Shown here piece by piece: positions 1 to 8,297 of a stretch of DNA of 64,000 nt. The stretch covers positions 408,001 to 472,000 of the forward strand of contig NZ_OY769915.1 of NCBI RefSeq assembly GCF_963669205.1, written 5' to 3'. The first letter of the stretch is position 1, and each line of letters starts with the position of its first letter. Below the pieces are notes generated by a model. That model saw only the letters and a list, made by a program, of their open reading frames with translations. It did not search any database and was not told the DNA's origin. Origin of the DNA: an uncultured Roseibium sp. (GTDB lineage: Bacteria > Pseudomonadota > Alphaproteobacteria > Rhizobiales > Stappiaceae). Both the position numbers and the translations under genes were made by a program.

Positions 1-1
1 A

Positions 2-196
2 CTGTTCATCGAGGATGAACTGGCATCCGGCCGCCTCGTGCGCCTGTTCGATCTTTCGCTTGATCAGCAGACCGCTTACTACTTCGTTTATCCCGAGGGC
101 CGGACCATGCGACCCGTCGTATCCGCCTTCCGGAAGTGGTTGACGGAAGAAGCCGAAACCGCTCGGGTAAGACGGGAGACAATGCTACCCGAATGA
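2..196 (+). CDS. LysR-family transcriptional regulator, C-terminal fragment
   Basis: This is the last 64 codons of a gene that begins before the window, open from base 2 to a TGA at 194-196. The translation contains ELASGRLV, a YYFVYP stretch and FRKWLTEEA. That is the usual ending of the LysR effector-binding domain, especially in GcvA-like members, where an acidic AFR-WL-EEA tail closes the domain. The DNA-binding part lies outside the window, so target genes cannot be named. The next gene starts 37 bases later on the same strand. Confidence 0.75.
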   Translation: MFIEDELASGRLVRLFDLSLDQQTAYYFVYPEGRTMRPVVSAFRKWLTEEAETARVRRETMLPE

Positions 197-233
197 GCTG
201 TGGCTCGACGAGGCGCGATGTGACTGGAGCGTT

Positions 234-1151
234 ATGAGACAGACGGAAAAACAGCATCTCCGGGTGATCCTGAACGGAAAGTCCGCGGGCCGGAACGATA
301 TCCGTGCGGCCATCAGCGCGGTGCGCGACATGGGCCATGAGGTGTCCGTGCGGGTGACGTACGAGGCCGGCGACACGGCACGTCTTGCAAGAGAGGCCCT
401 TGCCGACCACGGGTCCGAGCGGATCGACACGCTGGTGAGTGGCGGCGGCGACGGCACCATCCACGAAGTGATCGACAGTGTTCTGCATGAACTCGGCACC
501 GGGGACAGGCCCCCGTTTTCGTTCGCCGTCCTGCCGCTCGGAACAGCCAACGATTTTGCGCGCCATATCCGGCTGGACCCGGCGGATGTTTCCGCCTGCC
601 TGCGCTTTGCGGCGCGCGCGGGCGCCAAGCCGACGGATGTCGGTGAGGTCAATGGATGCTGTTTCGTCAACATGGCAACCGGCGGCTTCGGGACCCAGGT
701 GACGTCACAGACCGACCCGAACCTGAAACGGGTGCTGGGCGGGGCTGCCTATCTGTTCACCGGCCTGCACCGGTTTTCGGAATTGTCGGCATGCGAAGGC
801 CGGATCGAGGCTGAGGATTTTGCCTGGGAGGGGGCCTTCATCGCGCTTGCCATCGGCAATGGCCGCAGGGCCGGTGGCGGCATCCGGCTTTGCCCGCGCG
901 CCAAGCTGGATGACGGTCTGCTCGACCTCACGATCATTCCGTTCCCGAAGTCCGGAAAGGTGTCGGACCTGCTGGCGACGTTGCTGGAGAGCGGCGTCGA
1001 CGGCATGAAACACGGCATCGTCCAGCGCAAGGCGCGCAACATCGAAATCCGGACAGCGAAAACGGTTCAGTTCAACCTGGATGGTGAGCCCATGAATGGA
1101 CAGGACTGGAAGATTGGGATAAGGCAGCACCAGATAGACATGCGGCGCTAA
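234..1151 (+). CDS. YegS/DAGK-type lipid kinase
   Basis: This 305-residue protein has the diacylglycerol-kinase catalytic fold used by YegS and DgkB. Residues 69-75 hold the nucleotide-binding glycine loop (SGGGDGT), and PLGTANDFAR at 101-110 is the second family signature. The C-terminal half is the beta-sandwich domain, ending in the typical LDGE motif (LDGEPMNGQ). Members phosphorylate membrane diacylglycerol or phosphatidylglycerol-type lipids with ATP at the inner face of the membrane. Length matches YegS (about 300 residues). The start is the ATG at 234. The true lipid substrate cannot be read from sequence. Confidence 0.9.
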   Translation: MRQTEKQHLRVILNGKSAGRNDIRAAISAVRDMGHEVSVRVTYEAGDTARLAREALADHGSERIDTLVSGGGDGTIHEVIDSVLHELGTGDRPPFSFAVLPLGTANDFARHIRLDPADVSACLRFAARAGAKPTDVGEVNGCCFVNMATGGFGTQVTSQTDPNLKRVLGGAAYLFTGLHRFSELSACEGRIEAEDFAWEGAFIALAIGNGRRAGGGIRLCPRAKLDDGLLDLTIIPFPKSGKVSDLLATLLESGVDGMKHGIVQRKARNIEIRTAKTVQFNLDGEPMNGQDWKIGIRQHQIDMRR

Positions 1152-1196
1152 CCGCACCGGAACGGCCCGGCCGACGAAGAAGATCCAGACGCCAAC

Positions 1197-1931
1197 ATGG
1201 ACGAGTACCAGCTCAAGAACCTCCTGAAATTCGCTCTTCCGCGTATCGGGATCGTCCCCCGGAAACACCTTCTGGTGCACATCCCGAAGAACGGCGGCAT
1301 GGCAATCCGGGAGGCGCCGGCGCTGAAGGACAGGATCGTCATCGCCCATCGAAGACGCCTCGTCAGCAAGGCCTATGCCGATGACCTCAAGGGCTATATG
1401 GCATCAAACGGCATGCACCCCGGATACGAACACGCGCGCTTGAGAGATATCGACATATCCGTTCGCAAGGGCACGATACCCTTCGCCGTCATCCGCAACC
1501 CGTGGGCCCGGACCTTTTCGCGTTTCAAGTTCTACATCCAGACACGGCAGAGCCACGAACTCGACTTGCAGATGACCAGGGGCGATTTCGCTCGATTTCT
1601 CGAGACGCGGCACGAGTGGGGGCAAAAGGATTATTTCTGGCACCGGGCATCGCTGGGCTGGTACCCGCAACACGACTATGTGGTCGATGAGGCGGGAAGC
1701 GTTGCCGTCGACATACTGCGCCAGGAACATCTCGGCCGGGAAGTGGCAGACTATTTTGGCATTCCGGATACCCTGGAGCGCAAGAACGTTTCAAAGAACG
1801 CCGGCGCAGACTTCAGGGATTTCTACGACAAGACCAGCATTCAGGTCGTCGCCGACTGGTACGCCACGGAAATAGATGTGTTCGGTTTCGACTTCGATAC
1901 CCCGGCACAAAGGGCGACCCGGTTCTCCTAG
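1197..1931 (+). CDS. Sulfotransferase family protein (Sulfotransfer_2-like)
   Basis: The 244-residue product has the two PAPS-binding signatures of Golgi-type carbohydrate sulfotransferases. The first is a 5'-phosphosulfate loop HIPKNGGM at residues 28-35 (family form IPKxGGTS). The second is a 3'-phosphate motif VIRNPWARTFSRF at about 98-110. Such enzymes move sulfate from PAPS to a sugar hydroxyl. In this neighbourhood the acceptor is probably a surface polysaccharide, which is inference. It is the first of three sulfotransferases in the locus. The protein is soluble by eye, with no signal peptide. Its start lies 45 bases after the lipid kinase. Confidence 0.8.
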   Translation: MDEYQLKNLLKFALPRIGIVPRKHLLVHIPKNGGMAIREAPALKDRIVIAHRRRLVSKAYADDLKGYMASNGMHPGYEHARLRDIDISVRKGTIPFAVIRNPWARTFSRFKFYIQTRQSHELDLQMTRGDFARFLETRHEWGQKDYFWHRASLGWYPQHDYVVDEAGSVAVDILRQEHLGREVADYFGIPDTLERKNVSKNAGADFRDFYDKTSIQVVADWYATEIDVFGFDFDTPAQRATRFS

Positions 1932-1961
1932 CGGTCGCCGCGCAGGACATCCACCGTCCGC

Positions 1962-2753
1962 TCAGCTCTGCTCGGGCTTGACCCAAACACTGGATCCGTC
2001 TTCGACCGTCTTCGTGATACCGCGTTCGTCGCGATGCTGCCGGCCGATGTCACGTGCCACATACTCGCGCCGTTTGCCGATAAACCTGTTCCTGAATTTC
2101 GACGTGAAGCTGTTTAGGGCCGGGTTCAGATAGTTCAGCTGCTTTTCGGGATCCAGCGCTTCGTCCATCAGCTCCGAGCAACGCACCGCAAACTCCCTGC
2201 GTACGAAACTCGGGCTCGTCGTGAAGATCGGGCGTTTCTTGTTGACGCTCTTGCCGAAGTCGCGCCCCAGCACCACGAACCGGCTCGGCTCATAGTGAAA
2301 TCTCGACCGGTACCCCCAGTTCTTTTCGCGGGTCATGAGCGTGATCTGGGTGACGCGCCGCTCGTGTGCAGCCTTGAATTCCTCGCTTGTCACTTCCCGT
2401 TCAAGCATCCAGTCGTCTTCCAGATGGAAGCACCACGCACTCCGGGGCTGGGTCCAGAGCCATCTTACGGCACGGGTAAAGTGCGGCTTTTCAGGCTTGC
2501 GGGTGACGACGTTGGCGAAGACATCCCGGCAGATTGCCTCGCAGGCGGCCACTTCATCGGGACCGCCTTCAAAGGGGTCGATGTTGACGAAGCAGGTTTG
2601 CAGTTCGAAATTCTTGAACAGAAGCGCGGAAAAGCTCTTGAGCGTCGTCTCGAGCAGCGCAGGGCGCGCGCCGGAAACGAGAGTGACATCCAGATCTGGT
2701 TTCAGGGACATAAATCCATCTGGCGAAAAACGGGTTGGGGCCGGTTCGTTCAT
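1962..2753 (-). CDS. Glycosyltransferase-like protein with an EDD motif
   Basis: The 263-residue product opens with a GT-A-type strand (DVTLVSGARPALLETTLKSF). It carries a nucleotide-sugar/metal site LEDDW at about residues 111-115, preceded by a Trp-rich stretch as in GT2/GT25-like enzymes. I chose the ATG at 2753. An alternative in-frame ATG at 2711 would give MSLKPDLDV and would also keep the domain, and neither has a strong Shine-Dalgarno. The gene ends 31 bases from the convergent sulfotransferase and is divergent from gmd. Donor and acceptor are unknown. Confidence 0.7.
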   Translation of the reverse strand: MNEPAPTRFSPDGFMSLKPDLDVTLVSGARPALLETTLKSFSALLFKNFELQTCFVNIDPFEGGPDEVAACEAICRDVFANVVTRKPEKPHFTRAVRWLWTQPRSAWCFHLEDDWMLEREVTSEEFKAAHERRVTQITLMTREKNWGYRSRFHYEPSRFVVLGRDFGKSVNKKRPIFTTSPSFVRREFAVRCSELMDEALDPEKQLNYLNPALNSFTSKFRNRFIGKRREYVARDIGRQHRDERGITKTVEDGSSVWVKPEQS

Positions 2754-3044
2754 GCCCGGCCGCAAGGATGACCACGTTATGCCAAGGGCAAGAAGAGAAA
2801 TCCAGCGGAACTTGTGAGGGTCGCCGGCGGCAGGCAGAGAGGTATCTGGGCAGTCGTTGACGGGCGGATGTCCGGCCAACCGCGCTTGCCTGCGGCGATT
2901 GAAGGCATGCGGAAGGGCATGCTCATGCCGGGTTTTGTTGCTTCTGAAGGCTGCTTGCGTTAACTGGGCGGACCGAGCCGAACGCGAACGTGTGTTCCAA
3001 CGGATCGGCGACCTGAAGCGGACCCAACGAAAAGCAACGAGCAA

Positions 3045-4127
3045 ATGACCAAAACCGCCCTCGTGACCGGAATAACAGGCCAAGACGGTGCATATCTCGC
3101 GGAACTTCTGCTGGGCAAGGGATACACCGTCCACGGGATCAAGCGCCGGTCTTCGTCCTTCAACACCGGCAGGATTGACCACCTGTATCAGGACCCTCAT
3201 GAGTGCGATGTCAGGCTGCACCTGCACTACGGCGACATGACGGACGCGACAAATTTGATCCGCATCATGCAGGAAGTCCAGCCCGACGAGGTCTACAACC
3301 TTGCCGCCCAGAGCCACGTTCAGGTGTCCTTCGAGACGCCGGAATATACCGGAAATGCGGATGCGCTCGGAACACTGCGGCTCCTCGAGGCGATCCGGCT
3401 CCTCAACCTGACACAGAAGACCCGCTTCTATCAGGCATCCACATCGGAGCTTTACGGCAAGGTCCAGGAAATTCCGCAGTCGGAAACGACGCCCTTTTAT
3501 CCGCGCAGTCCCTACGCCGCGGCGAAGCTCTACGGATACTGGATCGTGGTGAACTACCGCGAAGCCTACGGCATCCATGCCAGCAACGGAATTCTGTTCA
3601 ACCACGAGAGCCCGATCCGCGGCGAAACCTTCGTGACCCGCAAGATCACCCGCGCGGTCGCGGCCATCAAGCTCGGGCTGCAGGACCAGTTGTTCCTGGG
3701 GAACCTGGACGCGGAGCGGGATTGGGGACATGCCAGGGACTATGTCGAAGGCATGTGGCGGATCCTGCAGCAGGACACATCCGACGACTACGTTCTGGCA
3801 ACCGGAGAAAAGCACTCCGTGCGCGAGTTCGTCGATATGGCGTTCGCGGAAGTGGACGTGACGGTCAGGTGGGAAGGAACCGGCGTTGACGAGAAGGGGT
3901 TCGACGCGGACACCGGCAAGCTGCTCGTCTCTGTTGACCCCCGCTACTTCCGCCCGACCGAGGTCGACCTGTTGATCGGCGACGCCAGCAAGGCCCGGCG
4001 CGTGCTCGGCTGGGCCCCGCAGACGTCCTTTGAAGATATGGTGCGGCAAATGGTGCGCTCCGATCTGGAAGCCCTGCCGCGGGAGCTGAGCGGCCGCGGA
4101 TTGCCGGCGATCAAGGACGGGCAGTGA
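3045..4127 (+). CDS. gmd: GDP-mannose 4,6-dehydratase
   Basis: This enzyme converts GDP-D-mannose to GDP-4-keto-6-deoxy-D-mannose, the first step to GDP-L-fucose. The Rossmann loop TGITGQDG is at residues 8-15, followed by the family-specific HGIKRRSSSFNT and the SDR catalytic YAAAK. STSELYG with KVQEIPQSE is characteristic of Gmd. At 360 residues it is close to E. coli Gmd (373). It starts with ATG and is followed 12 bases later by fcl, so the two are cotranscribed. The assignment is firm on motif content and neighbour. Confidence 0.97.
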   Translation: MTKTALVTGITGQDGAYLAELLLGKGYTVHGIKRRSSSFNTGRIDHLYQDPHECDVRLHLHYGDMTDATNLIRIMQEVQPDEVYNLAAQSHVQVSFETPEYTGNADALGTLRLLEAIRLLNLTQKTRFYQASTSELYGKVQEIPQSETTPFYPRSPYAAAKLYGYWIVVNYREAYGIHASNGILFNHESPIRGETFVTRKITRAVAAIKLGLQDQLFLGNLDAERDWGHARDYVEGMWRILQQDTSDDYVLATGEKHSVREFVDMAFAEVDVTVRWEGTGVDEKGFDADTGKLLVSVDPRYFRPTEVDLLIGDASKARRVLGWAPQTSFEDMVRQMVRSDLEALPRELSGRGLPAIKDGQ

Positions 4128-4139
4128 AGGGCAGGCTAA

Positions 4140-5129
4140 ATGCAGGCGAATGACCGCAAGGGACATGAAGGCCCGAACAAGTGCGGCCTTGCAGGCAAGC
4201 GCATCTTTGTCGCCGGCCACAACGGCATGGTCGGCAGCGCGATCGTGCGTCGCCTTCAGAGCGAAAACTGCGAGATCCTGACGGCGGGCCGCAAGGAACT
4301 CGATCTCAAGCAGCAGGCCTCCGTCGACGACTGGATGGAGAAGGCGCGGCCCGACCTCGTGTTTCTGGCAGCCGCGAAAGTCGGCGGCATCGCGGCCAAC
4401 GACGCGCGTCCGGCAGACTTTCTCTACGACAATCTGATGATCGAAGCGAACCTCATCGAGGCCTCCTTTCGCGTCGGCGCCGAGAAACTGCTGTTTCTGG
4501 GTTCGTCCTGCATCTATCCGAAATTCGCCGACCAGCCGATCGTGGAAGGCTCTCTCCTGACCGGTCCGCTGGAACCGACCAACGAGTGGTATGCGATCGC
4601 AAAGATCGCCGGCATCAAGCTGGCACAGGCCTATCGCAAGCAGCATGGCTGCGATTTCATCTCTGCAATGCCAACCAATCTTTACGGACCGGGCGACAAT
4701 TTCGACCTGGAAACCAGTCATGTGCTCCCGGCTCTCATTCGCAAGGCGCATGAGGCGAAGCTGCGGGGAGACAAGGAACTTGTCATGTGGGGAACCGGTT
4801 CGCCCAGGCGGGAATTCCTGCATGCGGACGACTGCGCGGATGCCCTGGTTTTCCTCATGGAGAACTATTCCGGGTATGAACATCTCAATGTTGGCAGCGG
4901 AACCGACTGTTCCATCCTGGACCTGACAAAGCTGGTCTGCCGTGTTGTCGGGTTCGAAGGCGAGATCACGCACGACCTCAGCAAGCCGGACGGCACGCCG
5001 CGCAAGCTCATGGACGGCAGCAGGCTCAAGGCCATGGGTTGGCAACCGCAGCGCACCCTGGAAGACGGGATCAAAACAACCTACGAGTGGTTTCTGCAGG
5101 CTGAACAGGTCCGCACTGCGACCGCTTAG
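4140..5129 (+). CDS. fcl: GDP-L-fucose synthase
   Basis: This is the bifunctional 3,5-epimerase/4-reductase that completes GDP-L-fucose synthesis with NADPH. The NAD(P) loop GHNGMVGSA is near residue 25, GSSCIYPK holds the catalytic Ser region, and YAIAK carries the Tyr and Lys. The product is 329 residues; E. coli WcaG/Fcl has 321. A short N-terminal extension (about 15 residues) precedes the fold. An AAGGGCAGG stretch lies just before the ATG. The product would feed the GT10 and GT11 fucosyltransferases in this window. Confidence 0.96.
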   Translation: MQANDRKGHEGPNKCGLAGKRIFVAGHNGMVGSAIVRRLQSENCEILTAGRKELDLKQQASVDDWMEKARPDLVFLAAAKVGGIAANDARPADFLYDNLMIEANLIEASFRVGAEKLLFLGSSCIYPKFADQPIVEGSLLTGPLEPTNEWYAIAKIAGIKLAQAYRKQHGCDFISAMPTNLYGPGDNFDLETSHVLPALIRKAHEAKLRGDKELVMWGTGSPRREFLHADDCADALVFLMENYSGYEHLNVGSGTDCSILDLTKLVCRVVGFEGEITHDLSKPDGTPRKLMDGSRLKAMGWQPQRTLEDGIKTTYEWFLQAEQVRTATA

Positions 5130-5145
5130 AGCGAGACCAGAAACG

Positions 5146-5163
5146 GCGTTTTTTAAAAAACGC
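5146..5163. repeat. Perfect 18-bp palindrome between fcl and the GT10 gene
   Basis: GCGTTTTTT is followed directly by its reverse complement AAAAAACGC with no spacer. The flanks extend the symmetry (CGGCG on the left, CGCCG a few bases to the right). It sits in the 94-base gap between fcl and the fucosyltransferase gene. It could be a weak bidirectional terminator, an attenuator or a protein-binding site; the sequence alone does not decide. Confidence 0.5.
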
Positions 5164-5223
5164 GCGCCGGGGAGACAGGGCAGCCGTGAACCGAAAGTGT
5201 GAATTTAAGGTCAGGAGGCACGC

Positions 5224-6210
5224 TTGATCAGGGCCGGGTTCGTTTCATCGGCGCCGCAATGGCATTGGGAACGCCAGTTTCCCGGATCCCGGCCGGTCTG
5301 GGACGATGTCGAATTTGTCTTTTCTGGAAACTTCGATAACTGCGACATCGTCTTCGTCTATGACGCGATACCCGATGACCTGTCAGGCCGCTTGAGCGCG
5401 CCGCGCAGCATGTTCATCGCCTCCGAACCGGCAAGTGTGAAAACCTACCACCATGCCTTCCTGGCGCAGTTCGACCGCGTCCTGACGACGGACAGAAGCA
5501 CGCGGCATCCAAACGTCATTTTCGGGCAATTGGCATTGCCATGGCATGTCGGTGTCCGGGACAAGGCCGGTGCCATGCTGGCGGAACCGATGACACTGGA
5601 TGATTTCGAGGGGTTTCAGCCCGCCAAGACGAAATCGGTCTCCGTCGTCACATCGAACAAGGCATTCACGGAAGGCCACCGCGCCCGTCTGGAATTCGTG
5701 CGCAAACTGAAGTCCTATTTCGGAGACGAGATTGACTTGTTCGGCCGGAACATAAACGACTTCGGCGACAAGCTGGAGGTTCTCTCCGAGTACCGGTATC
5801 ACATTGCGATCGAGAACAGCAGTTATGACGACTACTGGACGGAGAAACTGTCGGATCCGTTCCTCACGAATACCTACCCCATCTACTACGGGTGTGCGAA
5901 CATCTCGCAGTATTTCGACCGGCGCGCCGTTTCATCTTTCGATCTTGCCGACGAAGACGGCGCAATCGCAACGATAAAGCGGTTGATCGAGTCCGACGAG
6001 GCCGGGCAAGTCGGCGAGCACATGCGCGAAGCGAAGCGCAAGGTTCTCCGCGAGTACAATGTCTTTGCGGTTCTGGCCGAGGCAGCAACGACGGGATGGA
6101 GTGACACGGCCGGGCGAAAGCACAGTCTCTTCGCCGAAAAGGAGCACGTGAAAAACAAGGCGCGCTTCAAACTGAGAAAGATGATCAGCGCGGCGAGAAA
6201 CAGGCTTTGA
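5224..6210 (+). CDS. GT10 alpha-1,3/4-fucosyltransferase-like protein
   Basis: This 328-residue protein matches the GT10 C-terminal donor domain. It has DLFGRN near residue 178, then K-Lx-YRYHIAIENS with DYWTEKLSDPFL, and the YPIYYG motif. These are the GDP-fucose-binding signatures of bacterial and animal Lewis-type fucosyltransferases. It is expected to transfer fucose from GDP-fucose (made by gmd/fcl upstream) to a GlcNAc-, Glc- or other acceptor. The start is TTG at 5224, supported by an AGGAGG about 6 bases upstream. The C-terminus is basic, as in membrane-associated bacterial GT10 enzymes. Confidence 0.88.
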   Translation: MIRAGFVSSAPQWHWERQFPGSRPVWDDVEFVFSGNFDNCDIVFVYDAIPDDLSGRLSAPRSMFIASEPASVKTYHHAFLAQFDRVLTTDRSTRHPNVIFGQLALPWHVGVRDKAGAMLAEPMTLDDFEGFQPAKTKSVSVVTSNKAFTEGHRARLEFVRKLKSYFGDEIDLFGRNINDFGDKLEVLSEYRYHIAIENSSYDDYWTEKLSDPFLTNTYPIYYGCANISQYFDRRAVSSFDLADEDGAIATIKRLIESDEAGQVGEHMREAKRKVLREYNVFAVLAEAATTGWSDTAGRKHSLFAEKEHVKNKARFKLRKMISAARNRL

Positions 6211-6262
6211 TCCGCCGTCCCGGTGCAATCTCTGAACCGGTCGCCAGTGTCCGGAACACCGG

Positions 6263-6970
6263 TTACCTGCTCCAGTTTTCCCAGACGAACGTGTAGCACC
6301 AGTCGCATTTGTGGGTTTCGCTCAGCTTCTTCAAGATCACCCGGCGCATCTTCTTTGCATCCTTGATGAAGGTATGAAACTGCACCTGGATGTTATCGAT
6401 TTCGGTGATCATCGGATCCGACATCATGTGCGGCAGAAGATCAAACTCGCCGCCCTCGATGTTGATCTTGATGAGATCGATATGCTTGATCTCCAGTTCC
6501 CGCACGACCTCCGAGAATTTCCGGATGGAAACCGACGTTGACGCATCTTCCGGCGGGCCAAGTTTCGTCGAGGACGCATCGGCGGCATCCGAAAGACTGA
6601 CCGTCTCGTTCAGGTGGCCCAGGCCGAAATTGAAACATCTGACCTTGTCGTTGTTTTCGAAACGCGCGACGCACGCGTCGTAGAAGTCCTTGCTTGGCTC
6701 GAACACGAAGACATGGCAGTTGTAGCGGTTCGAGATCTTGTCCGCGAAATCACCCTGATAGCCACCGACATCGAAGACCACCGAGGTTTCGTTCAGGTCG
6801 TAGTCGAGCCGCAGCGTTTCGTCTCCCTTGTCCGCGAACCACCTGCGGACTTCCGTCGGGAACGGGTCGCGCAGGATCCAGACGCGATACGCCCGCTTCG
6901 CCTTGTTGGTCAGCTTGCGGACCTTTCGCTGCAAGTAGGTCTCGCCGGCATTGCCTGAAGTGTTGGACAT
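6263..6970 (-). CDS. FkbM-family methyltransferase
   Basis: The 235-residue product shows the FkbM SAM-binding motif VVFDVGGYQGDFA, the following acidic strand FVFEPSKDFYDAC, and the conserved late motif IDLIKINIEGGEFDLL. FkbM enzymes O-methylate sugars and small molecules. In glycan loci they typically cap hydroxyls of sugar residues. I start at the ATG at 6970 (MSNTSG); the frame stays open further upstream without family similarity. It is divergent from the E1/acyltransferase operon across a 433-base gap. Confidence 0.85.
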   Translation of the reverse strand: MSNTSGNAGETYLQRKVRKLTNKAKRAYRVWILRDPFPTEVRRWFADKGDETLRLDYDLNETSVVFDVGGYQGDFADKISNRYNCHVFVFEPSKDFYDACVARFENNDKVRCFNFGLGHLNETVSLSDAADASSTKLGPPEDASTSVSIRKFSEVVRELEIKHIDLIKINIEGGEFDLLPHMMSDPMITEIDNIQVQFHTFIKDAKKMRRVILKKLSETHKCDWCYTFVWENWSR

Positions 6971-7403
6971 GGACGTCGCGCTCGATGCTGTCTTTGATAC
7001 TGCAGTGGGTGAAAGGTGTGTCTCGCTACGATGGCAATGAGCTGCGATCAAGTGATTTTTTGAAGATTGTCTGAAGATTTGGGCGGTCAAGCCATCTGCA
7101 AAAGCGCTCGTCCAGGCACGTGTTGGGCAACACGTGCCTGTAGGGAGTTGAACGCCGCAGCACGGCCCAAAACGAAGGCCGCGCCGGTCTCGAACGTTCT
7201 CCAGCGGCAATTTGCCGACAATTCGGGGGAAAGGTAGTTGACAAGTCGCGCGCGAAGAGGCCTAAGCACAGGCTAATCTGTCCCCGCCGGTGCAGGTTCC
7301 ATCCTCGGCGGCGCGAAGTCTTTTTCACACGGTGTATGAAAAGCGGGTGCAGCGGTCGCGAACGCACTGTCAACGACATATTGCTGCGCATGCCGGAAAT
7401 GGA
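6971..7403. promoter_or_regulatory. Divergent intergenic region between FkbM and E1-alpha genes
   Basis: These 433 bases separate two divergently transcribed genes, so they must hold both promoters. They contain the 28-bp perfect palindrome described separately and a shorter one, CGGCAA-T-TTGCCG, at 7205-7217. A TTGACA at 7238-7243 could be a -35 box for the rightward operon, but no good -10 stands at the proper spacing. I see no protein-coding content. Confidence 0.5.
7113..7140. promoter_or_regulatory. 28-bp perfect inverted repeat, candidate operator
   Basis: CAGGCACGTGTT (7113-7124) and AACACGTGCCTG (7129-7140) are exact reverse complements separated by GGGC. Each arm contains CACGTG. 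The site lies between two divergent genes and has no T-run on either side, so a binding site for a dimeric regulator is more likely than a terminator. Confidence 0.5.
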
Positions 7404-8297
7404 ATGTCGAGAACGAGCGATTCATCGGAGATTTTTCTCCGCCGGATGATCACGATTAGAAAACTCGAAGAGCGGCTTCTGGAGCTGTTTTCGAGCGGAC
7501 GGCTTGCCGGCACGGTGCATACCTGCATCGGGCAGGAGGCGTGCGCAGTCGGCATCGCATCCGCTCTGGATCTTGACCGCGACATCGTCTTCTCAAATCA
7601 CCGCGGCCACGGTCACTACATTGCATATAGCGATGACGTCGAGGGCCTGATCGCAGAGGTGATGGGTCACCCGGACGGGGTGTGTGGAGGCATCGGCGGC
7701 AGCCAGCATGTCCAGCTCAGGAATTTCTACACCAACGGGATACAGGGTGCGGGTGCCCCGATCGTGGTCGGCATGGCGCTGGCCGAAAAACTGAAGGGGA
7801 CCGGCAGCGTCGCCGTCGTAAACCTGGGGGACGGAACCTTCGGCGAAGGCGCCCTGTACGAGGCAATGAACATCGCTTCGCTGTGGGACGTCCCGATAAT
7901 TTTTTCCGTTGAACACAACCGGTATGCCCAGACGACGCCGTTTGAGCTGCAGCATGCCGGTGATCTGTCAGGCCGAGGCGAAGCCTTCGGCATCGAGACC
8001 CATCGGCTGGACGGCATGGACGTGCATGCGGTCGCAGAGGTGGCATCCGGCGCGGTGGCACGGGCTCGCTCCAGCATGCGCCCGCAGCTGATCTTCATGG
8101 AAACCTACAGATTTGCGCCGCACTCCAAGGGTGACGACTTCCGCGACCGGCGCGAGATCGACCGGTACCGCAAAAGGGATCCGATCATCCTGCTCGCCAG
8201 GCAGGCCGGACTGGAGACGCATGTCGGCGAGATCGAAGCCGAGGTCAAGGAACGCCTCGACAGCATCGTCCGCAGGCTTTCGGAGGATCGCCCGTGA
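7404..8297 (+). CDS. Thiamine-dependent 2-oxoacid dehydrogenase E1, alpha subunit
   Basis: The 297-residue product is an E1-alpha subunit of the PDH/acetoin dehydrogenase type. It has the NHRGHGHY active-site loop at about 65-72. The thiamine-pyrophosphate motif starts LGDGTFGEGA at 141 and ends with the Asn of EHNRYAQTT near 172. The phosphorylation-loop-like HSKGDDFRDRREIDRYR and DP follow. It is shorter than housekeeping PDH E1-alpha. I use the ATG at 7404; an open extension to 7290 has no family similarity. Its TGA overlaps the E1-beta start by four bases, so the two chains are made together. The 2-oxoacid used is unknown. Confidence 0.92.
   Translation: MSRTSDSSEIFLRRMITIRKLEERLLELFSSGRLAGTVHTCIGQEACAVGIASALDLDRDIVFSNHRGHGHYIAYSDDVEGLIAEVMGHPDGVCGGIGGSQHVQLRNFYTNGIQGAGAPIVVGMALAEKLKGTGSVAVVNLGDGTFGEGALYEAMNIASLWDVPIIFSVEHNRYAQTTPFELQHAGDLSGRGEAFGIETHRLDGMDVHAVAEVASGAVARARSSMRPQLIFMETYRFAPHSKGDDFRDRREIDRYRKRDPIILLARQAGLETHVGEIEAEVKERLDSIVRRLSEDRP

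Noticed and set aside
2754..5045. Long open frame on the minus strand across gmd and fcl
   Set aside because: It is antisense to two firmly recognised genes; only its last part (1962-2753) encodes a recognisable protein.
7113..7140. Rho-independent terminator
   Set aside because: The stem is strong but no T-run follows on either strand and the genes on both sides start here, not end.
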